The notes under the pieces were generated by a model. It had not been told where the DNA came from, did not search any database, and saw only the letters and a program-made list of their open reading frames with translations. From positions 3,023,001-3,087,000 of the forward strand of contig CANTUQ010000035.1 in NCBI GenBank assembly GCA_947683425.1: 64,000 nucleotides of DNA, in the 5' to 3' direction. Positions 21,571 to 32,454 of this stretch are shown piece after piece (positions within the stretch are counted from its first letter, which is position 1; the number at the start of each line of letters is the position of its first letter). The DNA is from Excoecaria cochinchinensis. Its lineage: Eukaryota > Streptophyta > Magnoliopsida > Malpighiales > Euphorbiaceae. A program made the position numbers and the translations under genes.

Positions 21571-22833
21571 TCAGTCCTGTGGAGGTGGTGGCGGAGGAAA
21601 ACGATCTCTCATGGTCTGATAAAACTGCTCCTGCTCCTGCCGAGAGAGATACATGGAATGCTCCAGCCTTGACAGACTCTGTGCTTGCAAAGCTAACTGC
21701 TGCTCATGCATATCTAATCGTCCCATAAGCTGAACATGTTCAGCATGGGTATCCTCCATGAAGCTCTCCCACTGATCTAAGCGAGAATTGATTTGAGCCT
21801 GTCCAGTCTGCAAAGCCTCAAAATGGGCAGTAAACTGGGAAAAATCATAGGCTGGCATGGCTGGGGCGGTCCTGCAGCAGCTGCACCTGCAGCCTCCTCT
21901 GGCTGCTCATCCTCTTCCTCTGCCCCTTCTACGGGCAACTGTACTCGGCCCCTTTCAATGAGGCGCAAGTATTCGTCCCTTGTGGACAATCGGACTTGTT
22001 CATGAAACTGATGATCATCCACAATGATCCTTAAATTCTTCAACATCCTGAAATCCAGTAAATTGCTATCTCCCAATCTGGTCCCAACGAGCTGAGGCCT
22101 ACTCTCTTAGCTAATACCGTGACCACCCATCCGATCGCGATCTTCTTTACCTTCTTTGGATTAGCTTGCAAGTCTTCAAATTTTTTCCATAAGAAATAGG
22201 CTCCATTCAATCGGATCTGGTGGATCATGCAATGTAAAAATAATGCCTCAGCCTGATTCACCACGCCAGCAGCTTCAATATGTCCATAAAAAGAAAGGGC
22301 GAAAAATCGATGTAAAATCCTCAAGGCATGATCCCTCAGATGGTGTGCCTTGGACTGCCCAGTGACATATTGTGTGGCTGTTACTGGATCGCGGATTGTG
22401 GCCCACACTGCCTGCTTATTCAAGTCGGGCAGATGTCTAGCTCCATCCAATGGAAAACCCAAGGCATCTGCGAATTCATTAAAGGTTAGAGTGTGTTTTC
22501 TCTTGTTTAACCAGAATGTTACCTCCCCGGGGTCCTCCTCATCATCATTATCAATCTTGCAATCTACAGTGGCCAGAAAATCCCTTGTCAATTTCGGATG
22601 AACTCGCTCCCTTTTCTGAAAGAAGTCTGTCCATCCTATCCCCTCAATCAAATCATTGATTTCTTCATTTATCCCCAATGTCCGTAGTGCATCAAAATCA
22701 ATAAATGTAGAAGATAGGAAGGTTGCCCCTGTTAGACATTCGTATGCAGTATGGCACCTTGTAGGGACCCATGATGGTATTGAGCTATTCTGAGAAGAGG
22801 ATGCCTGGTCCGTTCTTGATCTTTTTGGAGCCA
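21571..22833 (-). pseudogene. Athila third ORF (env position), two frameshifts
   Basis: Located 3' of integrase, where Athila-class elements carry an additional protein. The first part (22833-22040) resembles the ATHILA ORF-1 family (Pfam PF03078 from memory): CHTAYECLTGATFLSS, EFADALGFP, YFLWKKFEDL. It continues in a second frame to about 21860 with DDHQFHEQVRLS and an acidic, Ala-rich linker (EEEDEQPEEAAGAAA), then in a third frame to 21571 with a coiled-coil-like segment (QINSRLDQWESFMED, MDMHEQQL-type heptads) and a PPPPPP tail. The two frame changes lie near 22080 and 21860. I see no signal peptide or transmembrane helix, so env is only a positional term. The ATG at 22855 would lie in the predicted intron; the favoured start forms across the splice junction. 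Confidence 0.75.
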
Positions 22834-23658
22834 CTGCATCAATATATAAACACAATTAGAAGGGATAAACAAGGCTTAAATTTTCAACAAAATAATAGAC
22901 AAGCCCATATTTAGATAAAAACAATTTGCAATCATTAAAACTTCAATGCCACAATGAAAATCTTTAGCAAGGACAAAAGCCAGCATTTATGATAACAATG
23001 CATCCCCTAGTTTCCTTAACAGCAAGTGCACAAAAGAGATAGAATGGGAAAATCACAGCATTCGCATTGCATCATCTTACCTCAATGTAGTTCACATTCT
23101 TAAATGTTCGCAAATGTTATTTACAGCATGAGACAAATATATGGTATGGTATATGAAAGCCATAAGATTTCCCAATGATTACAGATCTATCTATCATAGA
23201 AAGGTTGAAAATCACTCATTCAAGCAATTTATCAAACACTTGGCGGGCACCAATTTTTGTATATGGAAACAGAAATTCTCATGCAATTGTTAACCCCAAT
23301 TTCTCCAATTAGCAACAAACAACCCATCAAGTAAGCAGGGCAATATAATTCAAGGGAATAAAACACAAATTCAGACACCAATTTATGATATAAATCACAA
23401 AATTGTCTCATACATCTCGCCCCCCCCCCCCCCCCCCCCCAATTAATGGAATAAAACAAAGAAAAAAAAAATACAACACCAAATCAGCCTCCAATTGAAA
23501 ATTAAAACACAAAATCCAGCCATTACTTAAAGATTAAAGCATATAATTTACTCATTGCTTGAAGAAAGAAAGAATTAAGAGGGAAGAAATTGAAAAACAC
23601 ACAAACCCTAGAATAACAGAGAACAAAATTAAAAAGGAAAGAGAGAAAGAAAACTTAC
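22834..23658 (-). other. Predicted 825-bp intron before the third ORF of element B
   Basis: On the coding strand the donor reads CAA/GTAAGTTT with GT at 23658-23657. The acceptor reads TATTGATGCAG with AG at 22835-22834, preceded by T-rich sequence and a CTAAT branch-point-like motif at 22859-22855. Joining the exon base at 23659 (A) to 22833 (TG...) makes an ATG in frame with the ORF. The intron contains a run of 21 C on the plus strand (23420-23440). Confidence 0.6.
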
Positions 23659-23774
23659 TTGAATTGAAGAATGAAGACTTGATGTGCAAAAGCTAGGGTT
23701 AGAATCGAATTTTACCACTTGAAAATTTTGGTTGCAGATCTTGGGTTAAAGGGATATGAGAGAGCAAAGTTATG
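23659..23774 (-). promoter_or_regulatory. 5'UTR-like first exon for the third ORF of element B
   Basis: On the coding strand this holds CTCTCTCATATCCC, AACCCTAGC and a CTTCATTCTTCAATTC stretch, typical of plant leader sequence, and no ATG, ending at the predicted donor. It lies just downstream of the internal hairpin array. The transcription start is not determined; the right limit is approximate. Confidence 0.45.
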
Positions 23775-23840
23775 TTTTCAAAAAAATTTGGCAAAAGAAA
23801 CTGATGACAGGGGTTTTTTTAAAAACAGGGTTTAACGTGT

Positions 23841-24091
23841 TACACGGCGGTATGCTCATTCCATACCGCCGTGTACAACGTGACTTCACATGGCGATTTT
23901 TTATTTCAACTTCTTACACGGCGGTATGATAATTTAATACCGCCGTGTAACAGTGCCACTGGAACTTTGATATCTTAAATCCCGATATACACGGCGGTAT
24001 GAGGTTTCCTCACCGCCATGTAAAACGCCACTGTCTCAGTTATGAAAATGCTCGTTTCACACGGCGGTATGATGGTTCCTCACCGCCGTGT
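23841..24091. repeat. Internal four-hairpin array of element B
   Basis: Same inverted-repeat family as in the LTRs, here between pol and the third ORF. H5 is 23841-23875 (14-bp perfect arms), H6 23914-23950 (14 bp), H7 23988-24022 (one mismatch) and H8 24059-24091 (10 bp). Start-to-start spacing is 73, 74 and 71 bp. A decayed half-copy (ACATGGCG) is near 23888. Confidence 0.9.
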
Positions 24092-24315
24092 AAAACAAGT
24101 TTTTGAGAAAAATTAACCCTTTAAATAAGCAATAATTTCCCCAAGTACTCCAAAACATTTTTACATTATATTCAAAAATCAATAGATCACTAAATAAAAA
24201 TACAAATGACCTACAAACTAAAAATAACCAGTCTTAATAAATTAAAACAAAAGAGAATAAGAATAGAAATTAATTTAGTTCTGATTTTTAGTCTCAGCTA
24301 GACTTTGAACTCACC

Positions 24316-27066
24316 TCACTCCTCGTCCAATAAAATAACCACTGCTGCACCTTCAGCGTGGTTTTCAAAATAAGGTTTTAGACGATGGCCATTTACCTTA
24401 AATTCCGTGCTCCCAGATTGTTTTCTGATCATGATAGCTCCGAAGTCAGCCACATTTACCACTTCAAATGGTCCCGTCCACCGCGACTGCAATTTTCCAG
24501 GAAACAACCTTAATCGACTATTATACAATAGGACTTTCATACCTGGAGTGAATTCCTTTCTGATCAGTTTCTTGTCGTGCCATCTCTTCGTATTTTCCTT
24601 ATACTTCTCCGCTTGTTGGTATGACCAATAGCGTATTTCTTCCAACTCATTAATCTGGAGAAGTCTCTTCTCACCTGCACTCTTAACATCGAAATTCAGA
24701 AATTTAGTTGCCCAATAAGCTTTGTGTTCAAGTTCGACAGGGAGATGGCATGACTTACCATAGACTAACTTAAACGGGGATAACCCTATAGGCGTTTTGA
24801 ATGCGGTTCTATAGGCCCATAAAGCTTCATCCAGCCTCAAATACCAATCCTTCCTAGATGAATTTACAGTCTTTTCTAGGATTATTTTGAGTTCTCTATT
24901 AGAAACCTCAACCTGTCCATTTGCTTGAGCATGATATGGGGTGGTAATTTTGTGCCTCACGCCAAATTTTTTCAATAGGGCAGTAAATTGATGATTAACA
25001 AAGTGTCTGCCCCCATCACTAATTATGGCCTTTGGCGTGCCAAACCTAGTGAAAATGTTCCTCCTAAGGAATTCTAGTACAATTTTGGCATCGCATGTCT
25101 TAGTAGCTATGGCTTCTACCCACTTACTCACATAATCCACAGCCACTAATATATACTCAAACCCAAAGGATATTGGAAAAGGTCCCATGAAATCTATCCC
25201 CCACACATCAAATAATTCCACTTCAAGCATATTGGTTAACGGCATTTCATCTTTCTTAGAAATATTTCCTACCCGTTGACATCTATCACATGTTTTCACA
25301 AAACTTTGAACATCTTTAAACATGGTAGGCCAATAAAAACCAGAAGATAAAATTTTTGATACCGTCCGATTTGGTCCATGATGTCCACCAGCTTCTCCAC
25401 TATGACAGGCTGTGATAATCTCACCTTTCTCCTCATCTGGAATACATCTTCTCAGCACTTGATCTGCACACAAACGAAATAGATAAGGATCATCCCAAAG
25501 ATAATGCTTTGCATCAGCCTTTAACTTCTTTTTCTGCTGCCATGTGAAATCCTTTGGCATAAATCCCCCTGCGAGAAAATTAGCTAAATTAGCAAACCAA
25601 GGAACAGAAATCTCATTTTCAAACAAAGCACAAATATGTTCATCAGGGAATAAATCTGAAATCTCCCCTTTCTCAATGTGAGCATTTTCCAGTCTTGACA
25701 AATGGTCTGCTACAAAGTTTTCTGCTCCCTTCTTATCTTTAATTTCTAGGTCGAATTCTTGCAGTAGAAGTACCCATCTGATCAGTCTTGGTTTAGATTC
25801 CTTCTTTGCAAATAGGTGTCTCAAGGCAGCATGGTCAGACCACGCCACAATTCTTGCTCCCAGCAAATATTGCCTGAATTTTTCGAATGCATACACGATT
25901 GCAAGAAGTTCCTTCTCCGTTGTGGTGTAGTTCATTTGAGCTCCTGTCAAAATGTGACTTGCATAATAAACCGTACAAAATACCTTCTCTCTTCGCTGCC
26001 CAAGTACTGCACCAACTGCAAAATCACTAGCGTCACACATCAATTCAAAAGGCAAATTCCAATCCGGAGAAATAATCACCGGGGCTGAAATGAGCCTCTG
26101 TTTCAAAGTCTGAAAAGCCAGCATACATTCATCGTCAAAATTAAAAGGAGCATCTTTCATCAACAAATTTGATAAAGGTTTAGCAATTTTTGAAAAATCT
26201 TTGATAAACCGGTGGTAGAATCCTGCATGTCCCAAGAAACTTCTAATGCCTTTCACACTAGTTGGGGGTGGTAACTTTTCTATCACCTCTACCTTTGCCT
26301 TGTCAACTTCTATCCCCTTCTCAGAAATTTTGTGCCCAAGCACAATGCCTTCCCTTACCATGAAATGGCATTTTTCCCAATTCAGTACCAAGTTGGTCTT
26401 CTTACACCTTTCTAACACCAATTCTAAATGCCTAAGGCAGCTCTCAAAATGACTCCCATAAATGGTAAAATCGTCCATGAACACCTCCATAAATTTTTCT
26501 ATGAAGTCATGAAAGATTGCCATCATACACCGCTGAAATGTAGCTGGTGCGTTGCACAGCCCGAAGGGCATTCTCCTGTATGCAAAGGTGCCATAAGGAC
26601 AGGTAAATGTTGTCTTTTCTTGATCTTCTGGAGCTATGGGTATTTGCATGTAACCTGAATATCCATCTAAAAAACAATAGAATCCATTTCCTGCCAATCT
26701 TTCCAACATTTGGTCAATAAAAGGTAAAGGAAAATGATCCTTTCTGGTTGCATTATTTAACCTCCTATAGTCTATGCACACCCTCCATCCTGTCACTGTG
26801 CGTGTGGGAATTAATTAATTTTTTTCGTTGGCTACAACTGTCATCCCTCCTTTCTTTGGTACACATTGGACTGGACTGATCCAATTGCTATCAGAAATGG
26901 GATAGATAATACCTGCATCAAGGAGCTTGAGTACCTCCTTTTTCACCACTTCTTGCATTGCTGGATTTAGCCGCCTTTGGGGTTGCACCACCGGTTTGAA
27001 GTCAGTTTCCATAAGTATCCGGTGCGTACAATAGCTGGGACTGATTCCTTTTAAATCTGAAGTTGA
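24316..27066 (-). pseudogene. Athila RT-RNase H-integrase, one internal stop
   Basis: Same reading frame as the upstream gag-protease, separated from it by TGA at 27067-27069 and interrupted again by TAA at 26815-26817. RT motifs follow: WISPVQCVPKKGG, VCIDYRRLNN, LDGYSGYMQI, MPFGLCNAPATFQR and the catalytic FMDDF near 26470. RNase H follows with CDASDFAVGAVLG, and integrase with its HHCC zinc region (HSGEAGGHHG, CDRCQR), Asp in WGIDFMGPFP, Asp in ISDGGRHF and Glu in NGQVEVSNRE. The C-terminus has a GPFEVVNV stretch and ends at 24316. All catalytic residues are present, so the two stops are the only obvious lesions in pol. Confidence 0.93.
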
Positions 27067-29823
27067 TCAGCCAATTGCTCCTTTATGCTTCTTGAGTACT
27101 TCAATAAGCATTTCTTCTTCCAAACCTGTCAATAAAGATGAAATAATTACTGGTTTTGCATTATCTTCTAAAAATATATACTTTAAATGTGAAGGAAGAG
27201 GGTTAAGTTCAGAATGTATATCCCCCTTTTCCAGGTTCAGTCCTTCTTCCTGTGTGTTTTCTTCTTCACTTTCTTGCTCCACAGCTGCAATCACTTCCTC
27301 ATCTTCCAAATTTTCATTCTCCAAAAATTTCAGTAAATCCTCATTCACCGGATCAACTTCTAACATTTCCTCTTTCACCTCTTCTACACACTTGTCTATT
27401 GTATCCACAAAATAAGCAGATTCTTCTATATCATTTGATGGATACCTTTGAGCTTTGTTCATATCAACAACTAATATTTCATCATTGAATCTCAGGGTAA
27501 CCGTTTGCCCATGCACATCAATCAAAGCTTTTGCTGTGTTTAAGAATGGTCTCCCCACAATAAGTGGTACTTTCCTGTCCTCTTCCATTTCCATCACCAC
27601 AAAGTCTACTGGAAAAATAAACTTCCCCACTTTCACTAACAGGTCCTCTATCACTCCCTTGGGTCGCCTTACCGACCTATCCGCAAGTTGGAGTCTCATT
27701 CCTGTCTCTTTAAGATCACCAAGATTCAGCTTCCTGCAAATAGAATAAGGCATTAGATTTATGCTTGCACCTAAATCACACAAAGCATTACCATAAAAAT
27801 TTTCACCAATAGCACAAGGTACAGTGAAGCTACCTGGATCTTCCAATTTCTCAGGGATCTTGTTCATGATTATAGCACTGCAATTTTCTGTTAGTTGAAC
27901 AGTTCCATGCCCTTCTAATTTCTTTTTATTAGAACATAGTTCTTTCATAAATTTAGCATAGTTGGGCATATGAGCTAAAGCTTCAGCAAATGGTAAATTA
28001 ATGTGTAATTTCTTAAATATTTCTATAAACCTAGCTTTTTGCTCATTTTTCTTTTCCTGTCTAGCAACAGCAGGAAATGGCAGTCTATTTATGTCGAGAT
28101 CCTCTACCCTTGGATTCACTATACTTTTACCTTTATCCTTTTTAGGAGCATTTTCATTCATTTCTAAATTAGAGTTAGAATTACTTACAGTCCGTGTTGG
28201 CTCCTTCTTTTCAGCTGAAGAATTTTTACCTTGATCTTCTCTTTGTGCAACATCCTTTCCACTTCGCAGTGTAATTGCTTTTGCTTCCTCTTTTGGATTT
28301 CGATCCACATTTGAGGGAAATGTTCCTGGTTGCCTTTGGGACACAGAATTTGCAAGTTGACCCAATTGAGTTTCCAGATTTCTCATAGAAGCATCTTGGT
28401 TTCGGTTCCACTGCTCTTGAGATTTCCACCTAGATTCTTGATTTGTCATGAATTGCTGCTGACTGTTTATGAAGTTAGCCATCATATCCTCAAGGTTTGG
28501 CTTTTTCTCTTGCATAAATGGTCTAGGTTGGTATCCCGGTGGATGGTATGATTGAGCTTGTGATTGATTGAAGTTTTGTCCATGGTTGTGATGGGATGGG
28601 TATGGCATTTGGTATTGGTTGGATGTTTGGGGTTGGTATAAATGTCCTTGATTGTGCTGAGTACTTTGGTTGAAAGGTGGTCTTGTTGGTGGTTGTGAGG
28701 ATGAGGCATTTTGATTTCCATCTTTCCAAGAAAAATTCGGGTGATTTCTCCAGCCCGGGTTGTATGAGTTACTATAGGGGTCACTCCTTCGATAATCCCC
28801 TACAGCATTAACATTTCCCATTGCTGCACTCTCTTGAGCATACTGCCCACTTTCATACCACTCATCTTCTTGAGAAACAGAGGCTACATTTTCCACCCTT
28901 AAGTTTTTCATCTCGTTCTGCATTGACTCCACCTGTGCCCTCAGTATTGATACTTCATCTACACTATGTATTCCCTGTCTCCTTGAGACTGATCTAGGAT
29001 TAGCCCACTGAGCGTCATTTGATGCCATTTCATCCAGCAGTTGGAATGCTTCTTCTGGTATTCTATTCATAAAAGAACCTCCTGATGATGCATCCAGCAA
29101 AGATTTTGTTTGTGGTGAAATACCAGAATAAAATTGTTGCATCAGATGGTATATTGGTATTTCATGATGCGGACAGCTTCTTAACAACCTTCTGAATCTT
29201 TCCCAAGCCTCATAAAAAGGCTCATCACTCAATTGGCTAAATTGAAAAATGCTGTTGCGAATATTTGCTGTTTTTTTAGGTGGGAAAAATCTCATCAGAA
29301 ACCTTTCTTGCAATTGATCCCACGATGTAATTGACTGTCTTGGTAACATTTGCAACCACTCTCTTGCCTTTCCAATCAAGGTGAAAGGAAATAATTTCAG
29401 TCTTACAGCATCAGGTGTCACTCCTGGAATCTGCACTGTGTCACTAATCTCCAAAAATAAATCCAGGTGTTGTGCAGGATCTTCCACTTCTGTTCCAGAA
29501 AATTGATTTCTTTGCACCATGTTGATAGTTGCTGGTTTCAGTTCAAATTGTACTCCTCTTGGTAGCACAATTGTCCTATGGTCTTCAGTCCATCTAGGCA
29601 CAGCATAGTCCCTTATCGTTCGCTGCCTAGGGACTTCTCCTCCATAATTTCTTGGTACCTCTTCATGTGCCCTTGGCACTTGTTCGTTCTCGGGAGGGAC
29701 TTCATCAATAGGGAGAGGATCATTTTCCATGTTGTTGTCTCTGTTGGCTCTCCTTTGTTGATGCAAAGTCCTCTCGATTTCAGGGTCGTAGGGTGCTAAC
29801 GATCCTTGTCTAGCTCTGCTCAT
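27067..29823 (-). CDS. Athila gag-protease polyprotein of element B
   Basis: About 918 codons from the ATG at 29823 (MSRARQGSLAPYDP); the longer frame begins at a TTG (29832) and is not preferred. The gag core spans about residues 95-250 (FSGTEVEDPAQHLDLFLEI, AREWLQML, FLMRFFPPKK, EPFYEAWERFRRLL). A Gln/Asn/Pro-rich linker with many SYNPGW- and QPQTSNQYQ-like stretches follows. The aspartic protease is near residues 685-790, with CDLGASINLMP as the active-site loop and VPLIVGRPFLNT as its second motif. DLGA in place of DTGA is common in Athila. An acidic tail (EEVIAAVEQESEEEN) precedes the TGA at 27067-27069, where pol would otherwise continue in frame. Confidence 0.93.
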   Translation of the reverse strand: MSRARQGSLAPYDPEIERTLHQQRRANRDNNMENDPLPIDEVPPENEQVPRAHEEVPRNYGGEVPRQRTIRDYAVPRWTEDHRTIVLPRGVQFELKPATINMVQRNQFSGTEVEDPAQHLDLFLEISDTVQIPGVTPDAVRLKLFPFTLIGKAREWLQMLPRQSITSWDQLQERFLMRFFPPKKTANIRNSIFQFSQLSDEPFYEAWERFRRLLRSCPHHEIPIYHLMQQFYSGISPQTKSLLDASSGGSFMNRIPEEAFQLLDEMASNDAQWANPRSVSRRQGIHSVDEVSILRAQVESMQNEMKNLRVENVASVSQEDEWYESGQYAQESAAMGNVNAVGDYRRSDPYSNSYNPGWRNHPNFSWKDGNQNASSSQPPTRPPFNQSTQHNQGHLYQPQTSNQYQMPYPSHHNHGQNFNQSQAQSYHPPGYQPRPFMQEKKPNLEDMMANFINSQQQFMTNQESRWKSQEQWNRNQDASMRNLETQLGQLANSVSQRQPGTFPSNVDRNPKEEAKAITLRSGKDVAQREDQGKNSSAEKKEPTRTVSNSNSNLEMNENAPKKDKGKSIVNPRVEDLDINRLPFPAVARQEKKNEQKARFIEIFKKLHINLPFAEALAHMPNYAKFMKELCSNKKKLEGHGTVQLTENCSAIIMNKIPEKLEDPGSFTVPCAIGENFYGNALCDLGASINLMPYSICRKLNLGDLKETGMRLQLADRSVRRPKGVIEDLLVKVGKFIFPVDFVVMEMEEDRKVPLIVGRPFLNTAKALIDVHGQTVTLRFNDEILVVDMNKAQRYPSNDIEESAYFVDTIDKCVEEVKEEMLEVDPVNEDLLKFLENENLEDEEVIAAVEQESEEENTQEEGLNLEKGDIHSELNPLPSHLKYIFLEDNAKPVIISSLLTGLEEEMLIEVLKKHKGAIG

Positions 29824-29913
29824 ACACCACAACTACCTGAAAAGAATAAAAATAATAAAATCAGAAAAATGAAAACACATACAAATAAAAATCAAAACTT
29901 ACTGACAACGCTA

Positions 29914-29933
29914 GATCCCCGGCAACGGCGCCA
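29914..29933 (-). promoter_or_regulatory. Primer binding site of element B, tRNA-Asp
   Basis: The plus strand reads GATCCCCGGCAACGGCGCCA, equal to the last 20 bases of plant tRNA-Asp with its CCA end as I recall it. Six bases separate it from the 5' LTR. This primer is typical of Athila. Confidence 0.9.
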
Positions 29934-29939
29934 AAAACT

Positions 29940-31600
29940 TGACGCGTACTCAGCAAGTGTACTGAATCGGCAAGTAATATAGTGGAATATAATTAAGACC
30001 ACAAGTTATCGAACCCAAGGGACTGTGTTGTGCAAGTGTTTGACAATTAATTGTATGCTAAAGAATTCCCAATATTTTTGATGTGGTGATTGTTTAACTC
30101 AGAAAAATCAATAATCTAACTGATGATATTAATATCTAAGAATATTAACGAAATAATAATACAGCAATTTGATAAAATGACTAAGAGATCTTGCTAAGGA
30201 ATACCCATTCTCCCCAATAATATCATGTGAATAATTGATTCAACAAATTCATATACAATCAGTGAATAATCTAGCCTGTACCATAGCTTGCCTTTCGGAT
30301 CCAGCTTCTCTAAAATATGCACTTACCAATCCGGATTCAGCACATAAATTAGCATTATTACAGATCTTAAGTTCTAAGTTAAATAATCTTACCATTACGG
30401 ATTCAGATATCAAGCTCATTTATCTTCCACCATTCTGAACCTATTGAAATAAACATTCACAGATTTTAACTACCAATTCGGATTCATCAAATCAATGAAA
30501 GTTGATTAAAATAGAACAGAACATGTGTACGTATTTATGGGCTAATTGCAATCAAAGTTTATCTTGGTAGATCTCCCCTTAACTTGTATTCAAACCAGCA
30601 ACAACAAATAAAATCAGAGAATGTAAAACTGAAGTATATGCATAATACAATCCATACAAAATTATTCACATGATTTACTGGGGAATTAAGGCATCCCTTA
30701 ACAAGAAATAGGATTACTCACTCATACTTGAAATAAAGACTGAATTAAATAAAGAGAAATTGATATTACCCATTTGAATCTGAAAATGAAAATCTTACAG
30801 CAAACCAAACGATGTTCTTCAACTGAATCAGCTATTCCAACTTCCAAATTAAATTACAGAATTGAAATTTCACTTCTAAGAATTTCCAGATCTGAAATCC
30901 CAGAGTTTATTTTTCAGCCAAAACTAAAACTAAAAATTCTCCTCCTTCCTCTCTGATTTTTAATAGCCACAGCATAAATTCAAATCTAAAACTATATTAA
31001 AAATCCTAACTTAACTTACAGAGAAAATAAATTTCTTTTTGTTTTCAGAAAAAATCCATCCACCACCTTTCTGTCTCACTTCAGTCCCTAAGTAACCGTT
31101 CAAAGTTCAAAGTCAAAAGGTGACCTTCAAAGTCTTTGATTTTGTGCAGATTTGGTTCACAAATAGGTTACACGGCGGTATGAGAGTCTATCACCGCCGT
31201 GTAACATGCCTCTGGTCAATAATCTTGACATTTTGCTCTCTTGTCCAGTGCCGCAATTTCTGGAAATTTTACGCCTCACACGGCGGTATGAGACTTCCAT
31301 ACCGCCGTGTAACAACTTACGTAAGGGATGATTCTCGTGGTACACGGCGGTATGAGTCTTCCTTACCGCCGTGTACTGCCCTTCTGCTGCTCTCTTTTAT
31401 TTGCGTTTCACACGGCGGTGAGGACTAACCTTACCGCCGTGTAAACTACTTAAAACTGCCAAAAATAACATTAAATCTCCATTTAGTGCACCAACTAACA
31501 TTAAATGACATTTTATCAAAAATTAACACAAATAACAGCTTTTAGACTAAGAAATAATCTCTAAATTCACATCAAAACATTGTTTAATTTAAACTTATCA
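29940..31600 (-). repeat. Element B, right LTR (5' LTR)
   Basis: 1661 bp, TGACGCG...TTATCA. About ten substitutions separate it from the left LTR by eye, besides the 115-bp duplication present only on the left. Confidence 0.93.
31168..31442. repeat. Four-hairpin array, right LTR of element B
   Basis: Same four hairpins as 19484-19758, offset by 11684 bp: 31168-31204, 31278-31310, 31340-31376 and 31410-31442. All arms are unchanged between the two LTRs. Confidence 0.9.
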
Positions 31601-31605
31601 ATAGC
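31601..31605. repeat. Target-site duplication of element B, right copy (ATAGC)
   Basis: Perfect copy of 18136-18140. Confidence 0.9.
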
Positions 31606-31826
31606 CAAAAACTAATTTGTTTAAAATGTTTTGTTATTAATAAAAATCATAATGGGTTAGGTATATAACTGAGCTAACAGTGGATAAAAGACTTGAGTGT
31701 GGGTTTATTTGCATCCTTTCATTCTTAGAGAATATTCTTAAAATTCTTTAGCTAACAATTCATGTAATTATTGTAATTCCAAGCTTTGATTTTTTGGTAC
31801 TTGGAGCCAAACTAATCAGTTTAAAG

Positions 31827-32446
31827 TAAGGGTGAGAAAAAAAATTTAAATTTTTGGTTAATTGGAAAATCGGTCTAAAATTAAATAAATTTTAGGTTAA
31901 CTAAACTGTTAATTTAGGTTACAATTTTTTCTCTTAGAGACTAGAGTATGGATTTATATATATTTTATATTTTAATTTTTACACTTAAAAATTTTATTAT
32001 TTTTGTACTTCATAAATATTCTAATATATGACTTTATAAAATATTATTATAATACATATTTTTAGTAAATAAACATTGGAATTATCTTCTCATTACAGTT
32101 ATTTATTCTTTACATGTGTATAATAGGCACTCTATTGTTATTTTCATGCTGAATATATTCAATTCTTACAATCAATTATGAAAATTTTATTTTTCTTTTG
32201 ATTTTTTAGTGGATATTATATTTGGTTTGTATTTTTCATTTTTGAAGTATTTTTAACCATTAAAATAACCTTACAATTTGTATAATTTAATAATTTTATA
32301 AATTAAAATTTTTTAATGGTTAACCAATAAACAGATTTGAAAAAAAATTAGTTAGAAACTAAAACAAATATAGCGATTAACTGAAATTAATGCACTGATT
32401 AATAAAATTATTAATAGAATGGTTAATCGATCCATGCTCAACCCTA
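31827..32446. mobile_element. hAT-type MITE
   Basis: 620 bp, AT-rich and non-coding. Termini TAAGGGTGAG and (inverted) TAGGGTTGAG resemble the TAGGG-TGAGC ends of plant hAT MITEs. The flanking eight bases are GTTTAAAG (31819-31826) and TTTTAAAG (32447-32454), seven of eight matching, as expected for a hAT transposase. GGTTAATYG repeats lie close to both ends. It has no transposase and would depend on one in trans. Confidence 0.75.
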
Positions 32447-32454
32447 TTTTAAAG

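Larger units (their letters stand above)
18141..31600 (-). mobile_element. Athila-lineage Ty3-gypsy element B, complete structure
   Basis: A 13.46-kb element on the minus strand with LTRs TGACGCG...TTATCA, a perfect five-base duplication and a 20-base primer site matching tRNA-Asp, the usual Athila primer. Coding order is gag-protease (29823-27067), RT-RNase H-integrase in the same frame after a stop (27066-24316), a hairpin array, a predicted spliced 5' exon, then an Athila-type ORF in the env position (22833-21571) and a long 3' region. Two in-frame stops in pol and two frameshifts in the third ORF make this copy inactive as it stands. LTR divergence is about ten substitutions in 1660 bp by eye, so these are recent losses. 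Confidence 0.95.

Noticed and set aside
23841..24091. Regularly spaced palindromic repeats resembling a CRISPR array
   Set aside because: The context is a plant Athila element. There are only four units, each a separate hairpin with variable loop, the same motif is in both LTRs, and there are no cas genes.
22856..24315. A viral-type envelope gene with signal peptide and membrane anchor in element B
   Set aside because: The ORF in this place is of the Athila ORF-1 type with a coiled-coil, Pro-tailed end. I see no hydrophobic segment long enough for a signal or anchor, so a membrane fusion role is not supported.
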